A DNA stretch of 64,000 nt from Telmatospirillum sp. (lineage in GTDB: Bacteria > Pseudomonadota > Alphaproteobacteria > Rhodospirillales > Magnetospirillaceae). This document shows, piece by piece, positions 1 through 8,565 of the stretch; the stretch's first letter is position 1; each line of letters starts with the position of its first letter. The translations under genes and the position numbers were made by a program. The stretch covers positions 17,607-81,606 of the forward strand of contig WASQ01000136.1 in the NCBI GenBank assembly GCA_009712185.1, read 5' to 3'. The notes under the pieces are model-generated. The model did no database searches. It was given only the letters and a program-made list of their open reading frames with translations, and was not told the DNA's origin.

Positions 1-170
1 TCCTCATTGCCGGCCTGTCTTAAATCCCGGTGGACCGGCGATGAGGCATCCTCATTGCCGGCCTGTCTTAAATCCCGGCGGTCCGGCGATGAGGCATCCT
101 CATTGCCGGCCTGTCTTAAATCCCGGTGGACCGGCGATGAGGCATCCTCATCGCCGGCCTGTCTTAAATC
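1..170. repeat. 48-bp tandem array of a palindromic (REP-like) hairpin
   Basis: Three 48-bp units start at 1, 49 and 97, and a partial fourth starts at 145. Across each unit junction lies the palindrome CCGGCGATGAG-gcat-CCTCATTGCCGG, giving hairpins at about 35-61, 83-109 and 131-157. The partial unit runs into the stop codon of phaC (164-166), so the array sits at the 3' end of that gene and could terminate its transcript or protect its 3' end. The same hairpin recurs at 45462-45496 and in half form at 57914. The array may continue left of the window. Confidence 0.85.
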
Positions 171-1969
171 AACGTCTGTTTCACATAGGATCCCGGGGCG
201 TCGTCAAGCGGGATATTGGCGCCCGCGCCCGGTTCGCGCGCCGGCGCCGATCCGCCGGCATACTTCGATACCCATTTCTGCCAGTCGGGCCACCAGGATC
301 CTTCCTGCTGTTCCGCGTTGCGGAGCCACGCATCCGGATCCTTCGGTTTGCGGGAATTGGTCCAATAGCAGTATTTATGGGCCTCCGGCGGATTGACGAT
401 GCCCGCGATATGGCCTGATGCCGAGAGGACGAATTTGACCGGGCCGCTGTAAAGCTGGGTCGCGGCATAGGTGGTCTTCCAGGGGGCGATATGATCGTCG
501 CGGGTTGAAACGAGATAGACCGGAACCTTGACGGCGGTCAGATCGATCGGCGTCCCGGCGAGGGTGATGCCGCCTGGCTTCGACAGCAGATTCTCCTGAT
601 ACATCTTGCGCAGATAGAAGCTGTGCATGGCCGCCGGCATCCGGGTGGAGTCTGAATTCCAGTAGAGAAGGTCGAAGGGGAACGGCTCCTTGCCCAGCAG
701 GTAATTGTTCACCACGAACGACCAGATCAGATCGTTGGCGCGCAACATATTGAAGGTGGTTGCCATCTCGGCGCCGTCGAGATAGCCGGCCTGCTGCATC
801 TTGCCCTCAAGATATTGAAGCTGGGCCTCGTCGATGAAGACCGACAGTTCCCCGGGATCGGAAAAATCGACCATGGTGGCGAAGAAGGTGGCCGAGGCGA
901 TACGGTCGTCACCCTTTGCGGCCATGTAACCCAATGTCGCCGCCAGCAGGGTGCCGCCCAGGCAATAGCCGACCGCGTTGACCCGCCGTTCGCCGGTGAC
1001 CTTTTCGATCTGGTCGAGTGCCGCGATGGGGCCTTCCAACATATAATCCGCAAAGGATTTTGCCGCCAGTTCGCGACCCGGATTGATCCAGGAAAGTACA
1101 AAAACAGTGTGTCCTTGTTCAACCGCGTAGCGAATGAAGGAGTTTTTCGGCCTCAGATCAAGAATGTAATATTTATTGATCCACGGTGGGACAATCATCA
1201 ATGGAGACTTTGCGACGGTCTCCGTGGTCGGTGAATATTGAATTAATTGTATCAGATCGTTCTGATAGATGACCTTTCCCGGCGTGCTGGCGATGTTTTC
1301 ACCGATCCGGAAGGCCGTCGTATCGGTCATGCGGATAGCCAGCTTGCCCTTGCCGCGCTCCAGGTCCTCCAGCAGATGGGTCAAGCCCTTGATCAGGTTC
1401 TCGCCGCCGGTTTCCAGCGTCTCTCTCAGGACCTCCGGATTGGTCGCCACGAAATTGGAGGGCGCCATGGCATCGGTAAACTGGCGTGTGAAAAAGTCGA
1501 CCTTCCTGGCAGTGTGGCCATCCAGACCCTGCACATCCTGGACGACGCGCTGAACCCAGCGCGCGGTCAGCAGATAGGACTGCTTGATGAAGTCGAAAAC
1601 CTCGCTTTCGTCCCACAGCTTGTCCTTGAAACGCCGGTCGGCGGCGTCGGGCACGGCCACCGGCTGGGCCTCGTGGCCCAGCAGCCGCTGGGTCGTCGTC
1701 TGCCAGAGCTGGAAATAGTCGTTCCAGAGCCCCATCTGGGCTTCCACCAGTCTGGCGGGGTCCGACATCATCCGCGCGGTCATTTCTAGGAACGCGTCCC
1801 CGATATGCAAGGGATCGCAGGCTTCCTCCAGCGATCCGGCACTGGCCTGTCTTGCAAGGAATTCGGTGACGATCCGTCGGCTGCGTTCGGCGATGTCGGC
1901 CATCACCCGGGGAAAGTCGCCGGGGTTGGCGAACGTCGTCTCGGTCTCACTGTTTTCGGCCATTCTCAT
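164..1969 (-). CDS. phaC: Class I poly(3-hydroxyalkanoate) synthase
   Basis: This enzyme polymerises (R)-3-hydroxyacyl-CoA into polyhydroxyalkanoate at the surface of storage granules. The 601-residue length is normal for class I PhaC. The lipase-like box GYCLGG carries the catalytic Cys near residue 336. The catalytic Asp is in STRDDHIAPW (about 490) and the His in SASGHIAGIVNP (about 520). The N-terminal PhaC domain occupies roughly residues 90-260. The ATG at 1969 follows AAAAGG at a good distance. No phaA, phaB, phasin or depolymerase gene is adjacent. The stop codon lies inside the last partial copy of the 48-bp repeat. Confidence 0.96.
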   Translation of the reverse strand: MRMAENSETETTFANPGDFPRVMADIAERSRRIVTEFLARQASAGSLEEACDPLHIGDAFLEMTARMMSDPARLVEAQMGLWNDYFQLWQTTTQRLLGHEAQPVAVPDAADRRFKDKLWDESEVFDFIKQSYLLTARWVQRVVQDVQGLDGHTARKVDFFTRQFTDAMAPSNFVATNPEVLRETLETGGENLIKGLTHLLEDLERGKGKLAIRMTDTTAFRIGENIASTPGKVIYQNDLIQLIQYSPTTETVAKSPLMIVPPWINKYYILDLRPKNSFIRYAVEQGHTVFVLSWINPGRELAAKSFADYMLEGPIAALDQIEKVTGERRVNAVGYCLGGTLLAATLGYMAAKGDDRIASATFFATMVDFSDPGELSVFIDEAQLQYLEGKMQQAGYLDGAEMATTFNMLRANDLIWSFVVNNYLLGKEPFPFDLLYWNSDSTRMPAAMHSFYLRKMYQENLLSKPGGITLAGTPIDLTAVKVPVYLVSTRDDHIAPWKTTYAATQLYSGPVKFVLSASGHIAGIVNPPEAHKYCYWTNSRKPKDPDAWLRNAEQQEGSWWPDWQKWVSKYAGGSAPAREPGAGANIPLDDAPGSYVKQTLI

Positions 1970-2189
1970 CGTTACCTTTTCACCGTCATGAGCCTTGGTT
2001 CCGGCCCTGGTTCATATCCGCGAAGGGGGTAGCGAGTCTGCTAGTCTTAAGGGAGATCTGAAAACGACTCCGAAGGACGTTTTCTCTTTGGTACTATATA
2101 CTTTCCGCCGAGAAATTGTTAAATGTTCGTTCGGCCCGGATAGAGCCCATTCAGAACAATTCGTTATCGCGAGGAGCATCCGCTGCATT

Positions 2190-4880
2190 ATGTACGAGGC
2201 CAAAAAGCAACGACGCCGGGGCACCAGCCTGGCGGCCGGCAGCGTGCTGCTCTCGGCGATTCTCCTGGCCGGTTGCTCCTCCGGCGGTAACGGCTTCAAC
2301 CCTGGCAGCGTTGCGGACGATGTGGCGGACTGGATTCACGGATCTCCCGATCGCGGCGATTCCGCAAAAGATTTGTCAAGTGACGCTTTTCCGAAAATTC
2401 GCAACGATCAGCGCCCGGTCATCAACACGAACAGGCAGCGCGAGACCCTGACCAGGGATCTGAACGCCGATCTGGCACAGGGAAAGAAGGTTCAGTCCAA
2501 TCTTCTGGAGAGCGGCGATCCCACCCGTCCGGTCGAGCCCGGGGCGGTCCCTGCCGCCCGGCCGGCCACGGCGCCGTCGGCGGGATCCGCGCCCGTCCAT
2601 CCGTCTTCCGCCGATCCGTCTTCCGGGCAGCCCTCTTCCGCGCCGGCAGCGGGTGGACCCGGGGCGTTTCTGACACCGGTCCCGTCCCTCGCGCCGGTCC
2701 ATTCGGATCCGGGACGTCTCCTGGCCGCCATGCCCGATCTGTTTGACCGCGCGGTCATCCTGACGGCGGCCGCCTATGCGCAGCCGGCATCGTCGCCGCC
2801 CGCGATGACGGCGCCGGCCGCCCCGATGGATCCCGAGCCCGACGCCGCCCAACCAGCCCCGTCGCCGCGTCCGGCGGGGGCTCCGGCATCCGGACCGGCC
2901 GGAAAACCGGCGGTTCCGCCAGCCTCTGCCGCCCCGTCCCCGTCCCCGGCGCCTGTCGCGACCGCCGTGAGCGCGCCCGCCGCTCTCCAGCCGGCCTCAT
3001 CGCAGCCCGTCCCACCGCCGCCGTCCCCGGAGTCCGGTTCCGGTACGGCCACCGCCATTCCTGCCGTCACCGCCCCGGCCGCGCCCGTTCCGGCGAAGGC
3101 GCCGGCCCTTTCTCCGGCGTCCGTTTCCTCGCCTTCCGTCTCTCCCGCGCAGGTGCCGTCCGCGGCCGGTACCTCCACACCGGTTCCGATCGTTCCCCCG
3201 CCGGCGTCCGTCCGATCGGCGACGTCCGCTGTCGCGGCCCCGGCAAAGCCGGCCGCCGCTCCGGCAGTTGCGACGCCGCCTTCCATCCAGGCGTCCCAAC
3301 AGTCCATTCCGGCCCCGCAGTCCATTCCGGCCCCGCAGGCGGATCCCGGCCGTGCCAGTCCGGGCGCGGACTCCGGCCCGGCGCCATCGGCTGCCGCGCC
3401 ATCCGCTCCGGTACCGTCCGCGCCTGAGCCGTCCGCGCCTGAGCCGTCCGTGCCCATGCCGGTCGTTGTGGCGCCCGCCGACCCGGTGCCCGCCCCAACG
3501 ATACCCGTCCCGTCGACATCTGCCGCGTCGATATCCGTCCCTTCGGCTCCGGCCGTTGACAATCCGGCCGCGTCAGCGGCCAACCCGCCGATCTCCAACC
3601 CGCCGGCCCCCAATTCCCAGGCGGATGATGTGCCGGCCTCGCCTCCGGTGGCGTCCCGGGCAGGGGAGGCCGCGGCCGCCTCGGTGACCAGCGCGATCGT
3701 TCCGCCGCCGGTGCCGGTCGAGGCCTCCGCCCCCGAGACGAATCCGGTGCCGCCCGGCGTTGCTTCTCCTTCTGCCGTTCCGGCTGCCGTCGCCCAGTCC
3801 GGATCGACCGGTCCAGCGGCGGAACCAGCCCCTTTGCCCGCAGACAAGCCGGTTTCCTCCGCGCCGGCCCCGATCCTGCCGGCCGACAGCGGGGCCTTGC
3901 CCGTGGCGTCCGATGCGGGCGGCGCCGCTGTGGCCTCCTCTCCCATGGTCGCCGCTCCGGCTGCGATGGAGACCGGCGCGACATCCCGGCCCGACACCGT
4001 GACGCAAGGGTCCGGACCGGCGGTTGAGCCGGTGCCGGAGGTCCGTCCGGCCGCCACGGCAACGCGGCCGGCCCTTCAGGATGGCGCGTCGCCGGTTGTT
4101 TCTGAGACCGGTCCGGCCGGTTCCGACACCCCCAGGCAGGATCCGGCGGAGTCCGTCCGTCCGCCGGCCGCGGAGCCGGCGGCTCCGGTTTCCCTGACGG
4201 CGCGGGATGCCGCCCCTCCACCGCCCGCCCTCCAGCCGCCGGAGGCCCCGACATCCATCGTCCCGCCGGCCGCGTCCGCCGTGTCCGTTCCGGTCGTGGC
4301 CGCACCCGCGGTTCCGGTGCTGTCCCAGGCTCCGGCGCCGGCGGAAACGACCGTCGACGCCGTCTACCGCCGCAAGCTGGCGGAATTCCCCGGTGGAATT
4401 CTGCCGGTGATGCCGACCTCATCGCCGCTTGTCTCAGAGGGCGGTGACAGGGGCCGCATCGTGCTGATTCCTCCGTCGCAGTTCCGGCGGCAGAAGGCGG
4501 TGGACAACGGTGGCGCGCGTCCCTTGTCGTCCTATGACGGGGCAGGGGCCGCCGCGTCTTTCGAGGTCGCGACCGTGGCTTTTGGCGAAGGCACGTCGGA
4601 GCTCGGCGCCGACGCCGTCCGTCAGTTGAAGGAGGTGGCGGCGCTGGTGAGGACCAGGGGCGGAGCCTCGGTCCGCGTCATCGGACGGTCCTCCAGCCCG
4701 CGCCTTGACGTGACACCCGACGCCAACCGGGCGACCAATCACGATCTTGCCGCGGCGCGCGCGGCCGTCGTCGCCCGCCAGTTGATCCGGCTCGGGGTTT
4801 CCGCCCGCCATCTCTATGCCGGCGCGGCCGACAGCGCTTCCCTCAGTGGTGACGCGACGGAGATCTATATCGACTATTGA
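2190..4880 (+). CDS. Large Pro/Ala/Ser-rich lipoprotein with C-terminal OmpA-like domain
   Basis: The protein has 896 residues. The ATG at 2190 is chosen because it opens a lipoprotein signal peptide ending in LLAGC, with the lipidated Cys at 29; an in-frame GTG at 1995 would add a meaningless leader. Residues about 30-120 form a short ordered segment. Roughly 600 residues of Pro/Ala/Ser/Val low-complexity sequence follow. The last 110 residues resemble an OmpA-type peptidoglycan-binding domain (FGEGTSELGADAVRQL, then AAARAAVVARQLIRLGVS). This suggests an outer-membrane anchor with a long extended linker reaching the peptidoglycan. The low-complexity block creates long spurious open frames on the other strand. 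The exact role is unknown. Confidence 0.8.
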   Translation: MYEAKKQRRRGTSLAAGSVLLSAILLAGCSSGGNGFNPGSVADDVADWIHGSPDRGDSAKDLSSDAFPKIRNDQRPVINTNRQRETLTRDLNADLAQGKKVQSNLLESGDPTRPVEPGAVPAARPATAPSAGSAPVHPSSADPSSGQPSSAPAAGGPGAFLTPVPSLAPVHSDPGRLLAAMPDLFDRAVILTAAAYAQPASSPPAMTAPAAPMDPEPDAAQPAPSPRPAGAPASGPAGKPAVPPASAAPSPSPAPVATAVSAPAALQPASSQPVPPPPSPESGSGTATAIPAVTAPAAPVPAKAPALSPASVSSPSVSPAQVPSAAGTSTPVPIVPPPASVRSATSAVAAPAKPAAAPAVATPPSIQASQQSIPAPQSIPAPQADPGRASPGADSGPAPSAAAPSAPVPSAPEPSAPEPSVPMPVVVAPADPVPAPTIPVPSTSAASISVPSAPAVDNPAASAANPPISNPPAPNSQADDVPASPPVASRAGEAAAASVTSAIVPPPVPVEASAPETNPVPPGVASPSAVPAAVAQSGSTGPAAEPAPLPADKPVSSAPAPILPADSGALPVASDAGGAAVASSPMVAAPAAMETGATSRPDTVTQGSGPAVEPVPEVRPAATATRPALQDGASPVVSETGPAGSDTPRQDPAESVRPPAAEPAAPVSLTARDAAPPPPALQPPEAPTSIVPPAASAVSVPVVAAPAVPVLSQAPAPAETTVDAVYRRKLAEFPGGILPVMPTSSPLVSEGGDRGRIVLIPPSQFRRQKAVDNGGARPLSSYDGAGAAASFEVATVAFGEGTSELGADAVRQLKEVAALVRTRGGASVRVIGRSSSPRLDVTPDANRATNHDLAAARAAVVARQLIRLGVSARHLYAGAADSASLSGDATEIYIDY

Positions 4881-5042
4881 GCCCTGTGGGGCTAAAGATC
4901 TCAGTCACGCCGCCTTTCGCGTCCCAGCGGAAGGCGGCCGGCGTCCCCGTTTCTTTACCCGCCGGGTCGGAAGGTGACGTGATCATCTCCGGATGCGGGG
5001 GATCGGGACATTCCTCCACCCATGCCATAGGTGACTGCAACC

Positions 5043-6266
5043 ATGGAAAGTGAATTTTATCGTCTGAAGCGGCTTCCCCCTTATGTCTTCGCCGAAGTGA
5101 ACGCGATGAAGGCACGAGCTCGGGCCGCGGGGGAGGATATCATTGACCTTGGTATGGGCAATCCGGACCAGCCGACGCCGGCGCATATCGTCGACAAGCT
5201 GGTGGAGGCTGCGCGCAATCCGCGCGCCCACCGCTATTCCATGTCGCGCGGTATTCCGGGTCTGCGCAAGGCGCTGGCCGGATATTACCAGCGCCGGTTC
5301 AACGTCGATCTCGATCCGGAAACCGAATGCATCGTGACGCTGGGGTCCAAGGAGGGCTTAGCCAATCTCGCCTCCGCCATCACCAGCCCGGGCGATATCC
5401 TTCTGGTGCCCAATCCCAGCTATCCGATCCACCCCTATGGCTTCATCATCGCGGGCGGCTCGGTCCGCCATGTGCCGGTGACGCCGGACGGAGAACTGCT
5501 GGCCGCGCTGGCCCACGCGGTGAAACATTCCGTGCCGAAGCCGGTGGCCCTGGTGCTCAATTATCCGTCGAACCCGACGGCGCTGATCGCCGATCTCGAC
5601 TTCTATGGTCAGGTTGTCGATTTCTGCCGGTTCCATGGAATCTATATTCTGTCGGATCTGGCCTATGCCGAGATCTATTTCGATATCGAGCCTCCTCCGT
5701 CGATTCTTCAGATTCCGGGCGCGAAGGACGTCGCCATCGAGTTCACCTCGATGTCCAAGACCTACAACATGCCCGGATGGCGCATCGGTTTCGCCGCCGG
5801 CAACAAGACGCTGATCCATGCCCTGTCGCGTATCAAGTCCTACCTTGACTATGGCGCGTTCACGCCGATTCAGGGCGCGGCGTCGGCCGCGCGCAACGGC
5901 CCGCAGGACTGCGTGGCGGAGATCCGCGAACTCTACAAGGATCGTCGCGATGTGATGATCGAGGGTTTGGAGTCCGCGGGCTGGACCGTTCCCAGCCCGC
6001 CGGCCACGATGTTCGCATGGGCGCCCATCCCGAAGCCCTTCGCCCATCTGGGCTCGCTCGAATTCTCGAAACTTCTGCTGAGCGAGGCCAAGGTGGCGGT
6101 CGCCCCGGGCGTCGGCTTCGGCGAGCATGGCGACGGCCATGTGCGTATCGCCCTGGTCGAAAACCGTCACCGCATCCGTCAGGCGGTGCGCAACATCAAG
6201 CAGTTCCTTGGCTCCTGTGACAAGGTTCTGGAGAACGCGGACAAACAGAAGGCATTGGGAGCGTGA
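5043..6266 (+). CDS. Class I/II aminotransferase (LL-DAP aminotransferase / AlaC-like)
   Basis: A PLP-dependent fold-type I aminotransferase of 407 residues. The Schiff-base lysine is in SMSKTYNMPGWR (Lys about 239). The substrate-binding Asn and Tyr segments NYPSNPTA and DLAYAEIYF precede it. The ATG at 5043 is preferred over the GTG at 5031, because AGGTG sits at a proper distance before it. The stop codon overlaps the start of hom by one base, so the two are probably co-transcribed. Members of this family next to hom in alphaproteobacteria are usually annotated as LL-diaminopimelate or alanine-forming aminotransferases. Sequence alone does not settle the substrate. Confidence 0.88.
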   Translation: MESEFYRLKRLPPYVFAEVNAMKARARAAGEDIIDLGMGNPDQPTPAHIVDKLVEAARNPRAHRYSMSRGIPGLRKALAGYYQRRFNVDLDPETECIVTLGSKEGLANLASAITSPGDILLVPNPSYPIHPYGFIIAGGSVRHVPVTPDGELLAALAHAVKHSVPKPVALVLNYPSNPTALIADLDFYGQVVDFCRFHGIYILSDLAYAEIYFDIEPPPSILQIPGAKDVAIEFTSMSKTYNMPGWRIGFAAGNKTLIHALSRIKSYLDYGAFTPIQGAASAARNGPQDCVAEIRELYKDRRDVMIEGLESAGWTVPSPPATMFAWAPIPKPFAHLGSLEFSKLLLSEAKVAVAPGVGFGEHGDGHVRIALVENRHRIRQAVRNIKQFLGSCDKVLENADKQKALGA

Positions 6267-7549
6267 TGGACGAACTGAAGATAGCGATCGCCGGGCTGGG
6301 CACGGTCGGCGGCGGCACGGTCACCCTTTTGCACCGAAATGCCCGGCTTCTTGAGACGCGCGCGGGGCGCCCGCTGCGTCTGGTGGCGGCCGCCGCGCTG
6401 GAAAAGCCGGCGGACCTGCCGCTGGAGGGCGCCGCCTTTTTCGGTGATGCCCGCGCCATGGCGCGGGAGGCCGACTACGATGTCCTGGTGGAGTTGATCG
6501 GCGGCGCCAGCGGTGTCGCCCTCGACGTGGTGACGGAGGCGCTCTCCCGCGGGCGCCATGTGGTCACCGCCAACAAGGCGATGGTGGCCCATCACGGTCT
6601 GGCGCTGGCCGGGAAGGCCGAGGCGGCGGGCGTGACCTTCGCGTTCGAACCCGCGGTGGCCGGGGGTATCCCGGTTATCAAGTCTCTCCGCGAGGGACTG
6701 GCCGCGAACACCCTTTCGCAGGTGTATGGGATCCTGAACGGCACCTGCAATTACATCCTGACGACGATGCGGGAAACCGGACGGGAGTTCGCCGACGTCC
6801 TGGCGGAGGCCCAGTCTCTGGGTTATGCCGAGGCCGATCCCAGTTTCGACATCGACGGCATCGATACCGCGCACAAGCTGGCGATCCTGACCAGCCTTGC
6901 CTTCGGCACCGCTGTGGACTTTTCCAAGGTGCATGTCGAAGGGATCCGCCGGGTGTCCGCGTTCGACATCCGGTCGGCGGAGGAACTGGGATACCGTATC
7001 AAGCTTCTGGGCATCGCGCGGCGGACGGAAACCGGGATCGAGCAGCGGGTGCATCCCTGCATGGTGCCGATCAACTCCTCGATCGGCTGTGTCGACGGGG
7101 TGTTCAATGCGGTGGTGGCCGAGGGCGACTTCGTCGGCCGCACGGTGTTCGAGGGGCGGGGCGCCGGCGCCATGCCGACCGCCTCCGCCGTGGTGGCCGA
7201 CATCCTGGACATCGCGACCGGCCGGCGGACCCCCAGTTTCGGCGTTCCGGCCAGCGCCTTGGCGCCGCTGGTTCCGGCGTCGCTCGACGACCACCGGGGG
7301 GCCTTCTACATCCGTCTGATGGTGCTGGACCGCCCGGGCGTGTTCGCCGGCATCGCCGCCGCCCTCCGCGACGAGGAGGTGTCGATGGAATCGGTGCTTC
7401 AGCGCGGCCGCGCCCCTGGCGAGACCGTGCCCGTGGTGATGACCGTCCATGACACGCAGGAGCGGTCGATGATGAAGGCGCTGGACCGCATCCGGGCGAT
7501 CCAGGAGGTCGTGGAACCGCCGCATATGATCCGGATCGAGGCCTTTTGA
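6266..7549 (+). CDS. hom: Homoserine dehydrogenase
   Basis: Reduces aspartate semialdehyde to homoserine for threonine and methionine synthesis. The N-terminal Rossmann motif GLGTVGGG is at residues 8-15, and the catalytic core carries the family segments ANKAMVAHHG and GILNGTCNYILT. The 427-residue length includes a C-terminal ACT domain (about 350-427), the usual site of threonine feedback control. The ATG at 6266 overlaps the upstream stop and is preceded by GGGAG five bases away. It is second in the aminotransferase-hom-glpX-recJ set. Confidence 0.95.
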   Translation: MDELKIAIAGLGTVGGGTVTLLHRNARLLETRAGRPLRLVAAAALEKPADLPLEGAAFFGDARAMAREADYDVLVELIGGASGVALDVVTEALSRGRHVVTANKAMVAHHGLALAGKAEAAGVTFAFEPAVAGGIPVIKSLREGLAANTLSQVYGILNGTCNYILTTMRETGREFADVLAEAQSLGYAEADPSFDIDGIDTAHKLAILTSLAFGTAVDFSKVHVEGIRRVSAFDIRSAEELGYRIKLLGIARRTETGIEQRVHPCMVPINSSIGCVDGVFNAVVAEGDFVGRTVFEGRGAGAMPTASAVVADILDIATGRRTPSFGVPASALAPLVPASLDDHRGAFYIRLMVLDRPGVFAGIAAALRDEEVSMESVLQRGRAPGETVPVVMTVHDTQERSMMKALDRIRAIQEVVEPPHMIRIEAF

Positions 7550-7569
7550 TCGTGCAGGGAGACTGCTCC

Positions 7570-8565
7570 ATGACGGACATTCCTTCTGTCCCGGGGATCG
7601 ACCGCAATCTTGCCCTGGAGGCGGTGCGGGTGACGGAGGCGGCGGCTCTCGCCGCCTCACGCGAGACCGGACGGGGTGACGAGCGGTCAGCCGATCAGGC
7701 CGCCATGAAGGCCATGCGGGCCGCGCTCAACAGCCTTCTGATCGACGGGACCATCGTGATCGGTGAAGGCGAGGCCGATGCCTGCGACATGCTCTACATC
7801 GGTGAGAAGGTGGGGGAGAGCCGGGGTGGACCGGCGCTCGACATCGCCCTTGATCCGCTGGAGGGCGCCACCATCTGCGCCAAGGGCGCGCAGAACGCGG
7901 TCGCGGTGGTGGCTATGGCCGAACGCGGAAGCTTTCTTTCGGTGCCGGCGGTGTACATGGAAAAAATCGCCGTCGGCCCCAATCTGCCGCCCGGCGTCGT
8001 CGACCTGGAGGACAAGCCGGAGACCAATCTGCGCAATCTGGCCAAAGCCAAGGATACCGATATCCAGGACCTGCTGATCTGCATCCTAGACCGCCCGCGC
8101 CATGAGGACCTGATTGCCAAGGTGCGCGAGGCCGGGGCGCGGGTGATGCTGATCAACGACGGCGACCTGTCCGGGGCGATCGCCACCGCCCATCCCGATA
8201 GCGGCGTCGACATGTATATGGGCAGCGGCGGCGCCTCGGAGGGCGTTCTGGCCGCCGCCGCGCTGGCCTGCGTCGGCGGGCAGATGCAGGGGCGTTTGTT
8301 GCTGCGCAGCGAGGACCAGCGGACGCTGGCCCGGCGGTGCGGCATCACCGACTTTTCCCGCCGCTACGAGCTGGCGGACATGGCGCGCGGCGACATCATG
8401 TTCGCGGCGACCGGCGTGACCGACGGCGCCCTGTTGCGCGGTGTGCGGCGGTTTCGCGGCGGCGCCGTGACCCATTCCATCGTGTTGCGCGCCAGCTCCG
8501 GGACCGTGCGCAGTATTGAGGCCCAGCACCGTCTGGGTCATTTCGGCGAGATTTTCGGCGATTGA
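7570..8565 (+). CDS. glpX: Class II fructose-1,6-bisphosphatase
   Basis: Hydrolyses fructose-1,6-bisphosphate in gluconeogenesis. The 331 residues show GlpX-type metal and substrate motifs: GEGEADACDMLYIGE near 65, DIALDPLEGAT near 93, and a glycine-rich GSGGASEGVL near 220. The ATG at 7570 is preferred because GGGAG lies eight bases upstream; an in-frame TTG at 7546 would overlap hom. Translation of recJ starts inside its stop codon. In many Rhodospirillales this gene follows hom, as here. Confidence 0.94.
   Translation: MTDIPSVPGIDRNLALEAVRVTEAAALAASRETGRGDERSADQAAMKAMRAALNSLLIDGTIVIGEGEADACDMLYIGEKVGESRGGPALDIALDPLEGATICAKGAQNAVAVVAMAERGSFLSVPAVYMEKIAVGPNLPPGVVDLEDKPETNLRNLAKAKDTDIQDLLICILDRPRHEDLIAKVREAGARVMLINDGDLSGAIATAHPDSGVDMYMGSGGASEGVLAAAALACVGGQMQGRLLLRSEDQRTLARRCGITDFSRRYELADMARGDIMFAATGVTDGALLRGVRRFRGGAVTHSIVLRASSGTVRSIEAQHRLGHFGEIFGD

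Noticed and set aside
1-170. Possible CRISPR array from regular 48-bp repeats
   Set aside because: The spacers are themselves repeated, the period has no unique sequence, and no cas genes are near. It is a simple tandem repeat.
2774-4422. Long minus-strand open frames of 427 and 451 codons
   Set aside because: They mirror the Pro/Ala/Ser-rich lipoprotein in GC-rich codons and encode Gly/Ala/Thr or Arg/Pro low complexity without motifs.
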